Source of the DNA: Lentzea tibetensis
Lineage (GTDB): Bacteria > Actinomycetota > Actinomycetes > Mycobacteriales > Pseudonocardiaceae
Direction of reading: 5' to 3'
Assembly (NCBI RefSeq): GCF_007845675.1
Contig: NZ_VOBR01000005.1
Coordinates: forward strand, 232,429 to 296,428
Length of the DNA stretch: 64,000 bases
Numbering within the stretch: the first letter of the stretch is position 1; the number at the start of each line of letters is the position of its first letter. Of the stretch, positions 61,437 to 64,000 are shown piece by piece. The notes below the pieces were generated by a model. It did no database searches. It worked only from the letters and a program-made list of their open reading frames with translations, and was not told where the DNA came from. The position numbers and the translations under genes were made by a program.

Positions 61437-61563
61437 TCCGTTTCGTCCGCTGTAAAGGATTACTGAAATAGTAAAGACTCTTGCCAGTAATGGTCTGCAC
61501 CGGTTACCTTCATCAACACCGCCGCCGGGTTCCCCTGTACCCCCTTTGCCCGGAGGAAATCAC

Positions 61564-62355
61564 GTGAAGATCTCTGGCCGCATCGCGGCCGCTCTGCTGG
61601 CCTGCGTGGCGCTCGTGGGCACCACGTCGGGCACCGCCTCCGCCGCCCCCGACCTCAACGACCCGCGCATGAAGGACATCGCGATGCAGATCGTGTCCAG
61701 CGCGGAGAACTCGTCGTTGAACTGGCGCGCCCAGTTCAGCTACATCGAGGACATCAAGGACGGTCGCGGTTACACCGCGGGCATCATCGGCTTCTGCTCG
61801 GGTACCGGTGACATGCTCGACCTGGTCGAGCTGTACTCGCAGCGCAAGCCGGGCAACGTGCTGGAGAAGTACCTTCCCGCCCTGCGCAAGGTGGACGGCA
61901 CGTCGTCGCACGCGGGTCTCGACCCGAACTACACGAAGGACTGGAAGACCGCAGCCAAGGACTCCGTCTTCAAGAACGCGCAGGAGTCCGAGCGCGACCG
62001 CGTGTACTTCAACCCGTCCGTGTCGCAGGCCAAGAAGGACGGCGTGCGCGCACTCGGCCAGTTCGCGTACTACGACGCGATCGTCATGCACGGTGACGGC
62101 TCCGACAAGACGAGCTTCCGCAACATCCGCGCCCGCGCGCTGGCCAAGGCGAAGCCGCCGGCACAGGGTGGCAACGAGACCACGTGGCTCAACGCGTTCC
62201 TCGACGCCCGCGTGTGGGCGATGAAGCAGGAGCAGGCGCACGAGGACACCAGCCGCGTCGACACGGCGCAGCGCGTGTTCCTGAAGAACGGCAACTTCGA
62301 CCTGAAGACCCCGCTCAAGTGGAAGGTCTACGGGGAGTCGTTCGAGATCAAGTGA
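61564..62355 (+). CDS. Secreted GH46 chitosanase, copy 1
   Basis: A 263-residue exported GH46 chitosanase. Signal peptide MKISGRIAAALLACVALVGTTSGTASA. Catalytic Glu48 in IVSSAENSS and Asp66 in IEDIKDGRGYTAGIIGFCSGTGDML, at the 18-residue spacing of Streptomyces chitosanase. It hydrolyses chitosan outside the cell. GTG at 61564 with GGAGG upstream. It has a paralogue about 1.5 kb downstream. Confidence 0.95.
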   Translation: MKISGRIAAALLACVALVGTTSGTASAAPDLNDPRMKDIAMQIVSSAENSSLNWRAQFSYIEDIKDGRGYTAGIIGFCSGTGDMLDLVELYSQRKPGNVLEKYLPALRKVDGTSSHAGLDPNYTKDWKTAAKDSVFKNAQESERDRVYFNPSVSQAKKDGVRALGQFAYYDAIVMHGDGSDKTSFRNIRARALAKAKPPAQGGNETTWLNAFLDARVWAMKQEQAHEDTSRVDTAQRVFLKNGNFDLKTPLKWKVYGESFEIK

Positions 62356-62368
62356 ACCGCTGTTCGTG

Positions 62369-62400
62369 AACGGGCCGTCGCGTCAGCGGCGGCCCGTTTT
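62369..62400 (+). terminator. Terminator after chitosanase 1
   Basis: Stem AACGGGCCG (62369-62377) and CGGCCCGTT (62390-62398), ending in TTTTC. A strong intrinsic terminator. Confidence 0.75.
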
Positions 62401-62416
62401 CTCGTGGCCGTCTCGA
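62394..62416. repeat. 23-bp direct repeat, copy 1
   Basis: CCGTTTTCTCGTGGCCGTCT plus CGA, identical to the sequence at 63006-63028. Copy 1 overlaps the chitosanase-1 terminator; the repeats flank the membrane protein gene. Confidence 0.8.
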
Positions 62417-62452
62417 CGACGGAAAGCACTCACGAGCCGTAAGGTGCCGTCC

Positions 62453-62986
62453 GTGGCGAAGAACAGGCGCGGGGCCGAACCCGAGGACGTCCTGACCGAG
62501 CTCAACATCTGCCTGCGCGGGATGTCGCAGGCCAGGCAGACGCTGGTGCTGCTGCCGTTCGTCGCCGTGCTCGGTCTGCTGTACTTCCTGTTCTGGCCCT
62601 ACATCGCGCCGTGGACGGCCGCGGTGGTGGATCCCGTGCCGGTGCTGTCCACCGTGGCCGGCTGGATCCTTCCCGGCGGTGTCGTTGCTGCGACCGGTCT
62701 CTACTTCCTCAATCGCGGCGCGCTGACCCGGCAGGTGCGGCGTCGGGTCGAGATCATCCTTTGCGTGTGGGGAGTGCTCGCGTTGCTCTGCTACCCCCGT
62801 GGTTTCGGAGCTTTCAGCGCCGACGAGCACCGGGCGTACTGGACGGGGCTCGCGGCGGGCACGGTCGCGTTCACCCTGCTGGTGCTCGGCAAGCTGATCT
62901 CGGACAAGGTGCTCGATCGCACCAAGGGCTGGTTCCTGCTCGCCGAGTCCGTCGCGTTCCTCTTCCTCGCCGCCGTCATCCGTTGA
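62453..62986 (+). CDS. Multi-pass membrane protein
   Basis: A 177-residue protein with about four transmembrane helices (TLVLLPFVAVLGLLYFLFW, VLSTVAGWILPGGVVAATGLYF, VEIILCVWGVLALLCY, GLAAGTVAFTLLVLGKLI, AESVAFLFLAAVI). The start is GTG at 62453 with AAGG upstream. It lies between the two chitosanase genes and between two 23-bp repeats, so it may have been carried along when the chitosanase gene duplicated. No family recognised. Confidence 0.65.
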   Translation: MAKNRRGAEPEDVLTELNICLRGMSQARQTLVLLPFVAVLGLLYFLFWPYIAPWTAAVVDPVPVLSTVAGWILPGGVVAATGLYFLNRGALTRQVRRRVEIILCVWGVLALLCYPRGFGAFSADEHRAYWTGLAAGTVAFTLLVLGKLISDKVLDRTKGWFLLAESVAFLFLAAVIR

Positions 62987-63005
62987 GCGCGGTACCCAGC
63001 GCCTG

Positions 63006-63028
63006 CCGTTTTCTCGTGGCCGTCTCGA
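63006..63028. repeat. 23-bp direct repeat, copy 2
   Basis: Identical to 62394-62416. It lies about 90 bases before chitosanase 2 and just after the membrane protein gene. Confidence 0.8.
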
Positions 63029-63118
63029 AATAGAGCATCCCTTGCTGAGGCGGGGATGGCCTGGCTACCGTCCTCGCAGTCGCCGCCGAGCCCACTTCAC
63101 CGTGCACAAAGGACCCTT

Positions 63119-63907
63119 GTGAAGATCTCTGGCCGGCTCACGGCTGCGCTCATGGCCGCCGTCGCCCTCGTCACCACCACCGGCACGGCTTCGGCCGCCG
63201 ACCTCGCCGAACCGCGCAAGAAGGACATCGCGATGCAGATCGTGTCCAGCGCGGAGAACTCGACGCTCGACTGGCGCGGCCAGTTCGGCTACATCGAGGA
63301 CATCAAGGACGGTCGCGGCTACACCGCGGGCATCATCGGCTTCTGCTCCGGCACCGGCGACATGCTCGAGCTCGTCGAGCTGTACCAGCGGCGCAAGCCC
63401 GTCGCCAACGTGCTGGAGAAGTACCTTCCCGCGCTGCGCAAGGTGAACGGCACGTCGTCGCACGCCGGTCTCGACCCGACGTTCACGACGGACTGGAAGA
63501 CCGCGGCCAAGGACTGGATCTTCCAGAACTCGCAGGAGTCCGAGCGCGACCGCGTGTACTTCAACCCGGCCGTCACCGCGGCCAAGCTGGACGGTCTCCG
63601 CGCGCTCGGCCAGTTCGCCTACTACGACACGTTCGTCGTGCACGGCAACGGCGACGACAGGACCAGCTTCAACGCCATCCGCTCCCGCGCGCTCGCCAAG
63701 GCGAAGCCGCCGACGCAAGGCGGCGACGAGACCACGTGGCTCAACGCCTACCTCGACGCCCGTGTGTGGGCGATGAAGCAGGAACCCGCGCACGCCGACA
63801 CGAGCCGGATCGACACGGCGCAGCGCGTGTTCCTCAAGAACGGCAACCTCGACCTGAACACGCCGCTGCGGTGGAAGGTCTACGGCGAGAGCTACGAGAT
63901 CAAGTGA
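63119..63907 (+). CDS. Secreted GH46 chitosanase, copy 2
   Basis: A 262-residue paralogue of the chitosanase at 61564, about 80% identical in the mature part by eye. Signal peptide MKISGRLTAALMAAVALVTTTGTASA; Glu46 and Asp64 are the catalytic pair. The start GTG at 63119 has AAGGA five bases upstream. Differences are concentrated in surface loops (KPVANV with one extra residue, FNAIRSRALA). Two active copies suggest a gene dose or substrate-range effect on chitosan use. Confidence 0.95.
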   Translation: MKISGRLTAALMAAVALVTTTGTASAADLAEPRKKDIAMQIVSSAENSTLDWRGQFGYIEDIKDGRGYTAGIIGFCSGTGDMLELVELYQRRKPVANVLEKYLPALRKVNGTSSHAGLDPTFTTDWKTAAKDWIFQNSQESERDRVYFNPAVTAAKLDGLRALGQFAYYDTFVVHGNGDDRTSFNAIRSRALAKAKPPTQGGDETTWLNAYLDARVWAMKQEPAHADTSRIDTAQRVFLKNGNLDLNTPLRWKVYGESYEIK

Positions 63908-63923
63908 CCGACGGGTCGTGAGT

Positions 63924-63951
63924 GATTGGGAGCGTCATGACGCTCCCAATC
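63924..63951. terminator. 28-bp perfect palindrome after chitosanase 2
   Basis: A perfect 28-bp palindrome with outer arms GATTGGGAGCG and CGCTCCCAATC and a TCATGA centre. It lies 17 bases after the stop and would terminate in both directions, though T-runs are short. Confidence 0.75.
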
Positions 63952-64000
63952 CCACAACACCCGAATTCAACACTTTACCATTCAGCACCCGCGCCGCAGA

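Overview
The window is high-GC actinomycete chromosome with dense genes, many GTG/TTG starts, ATGA/GTGA stop-start overlaps, a FolP2-type dihydropteroate synthase paralogue, a LAL-type LuxR regulator and several secreted glycan-active enzymes. The gene set fits Pseudonocardiales (a Lentzea/Lechevalieria/Saccharothrix-like organism), but genus cannot be fixed from this stretch. I see no rRNA, tRNA, CRISPR array, prophage or intact insertion sequence.

Layout. 0-4.5 kb (minus strand): a small operon with a DnaQ-like exonuclease whose BRCT domain is out of frame, two small unknown genes, then a four-gene ESX-associated cassette (YbaB-like, EspC-like, a large WXG-like protein, a membrane protein). 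4.7-13.6 kb (plus): a defence-type locus with two tandem PD-(D/E)XK/DUF2075 nuclease-helicases followed by jetA(C-terminal part)-jetB-jetC of a type I Wadjet system, without jetD. 13.6-22.6 kb: methyltransferase, LAL regulator diverging from a cytochrome P450, FolP2, DUF2786 and a secreted TolB-like propeller. 22.7-24.1 kb: a GlsB-type membrane protein, then about 1.1 kb of non-coding repeats (three copies of a two-hairpin element, two kinds of tandem repeat, one 19-bp perfect hairpin). 24.1-31.5 kb: an ammonia-lyase homologue with an altered MIO triad, a SNF2 helicase/SWIM protein pair, a degenerate repeat region, and a MoaD-like protein with a BNR propeller.

31.7-43.2 kb: acyl-CoA dehydrogenase, secreted GH27 alpha-galactosidase behind a LacI-type operator, a two-component pair, secreted polysaccharide deacetylase plus lipoprotein, a nucleotide-sugar dehydrogenase/epimerase pair, an orphan regulator with Asp-to-Glu in its receiver, and a TetR regulator diverging from a SnoaL-like protein. 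43.2-46.3 kb: asparaginase with a polar amino acid ABC importer that has no ATPase gene. 46.6-51.6 kb: a divergent tricarboxylate cluster (TctCBA importer against a CoA-transferase and a citryl-CoA-lyase-like enzyme) around a perfect palindrome; a related palindrome sits at the start of an IclR gene at 56 kb, suggesting shared control. 51.6-55.8 kb: class F sortase, DUF4397 protein and a very large membrane glycosyltransferase. 56.7-64 kb: cold-shock protein, a small protein with a repeat-like tail seen in actinobacterial signalling proteins, a sugar-binding lipoprotein, a secreted subtilisin and two paralogous GH46 chitosanases separated by a membrane protein gene.

The most interesting parts are the incomplete Wadjet locus beside the twin nuclease-helicases, the tricarboxylate import/CoA-activation/cleavage module with its candidate operators, and the structured repeat block at 22.99-24.08 kb. 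Family names come from recognising sequence by eye; no database search was run.
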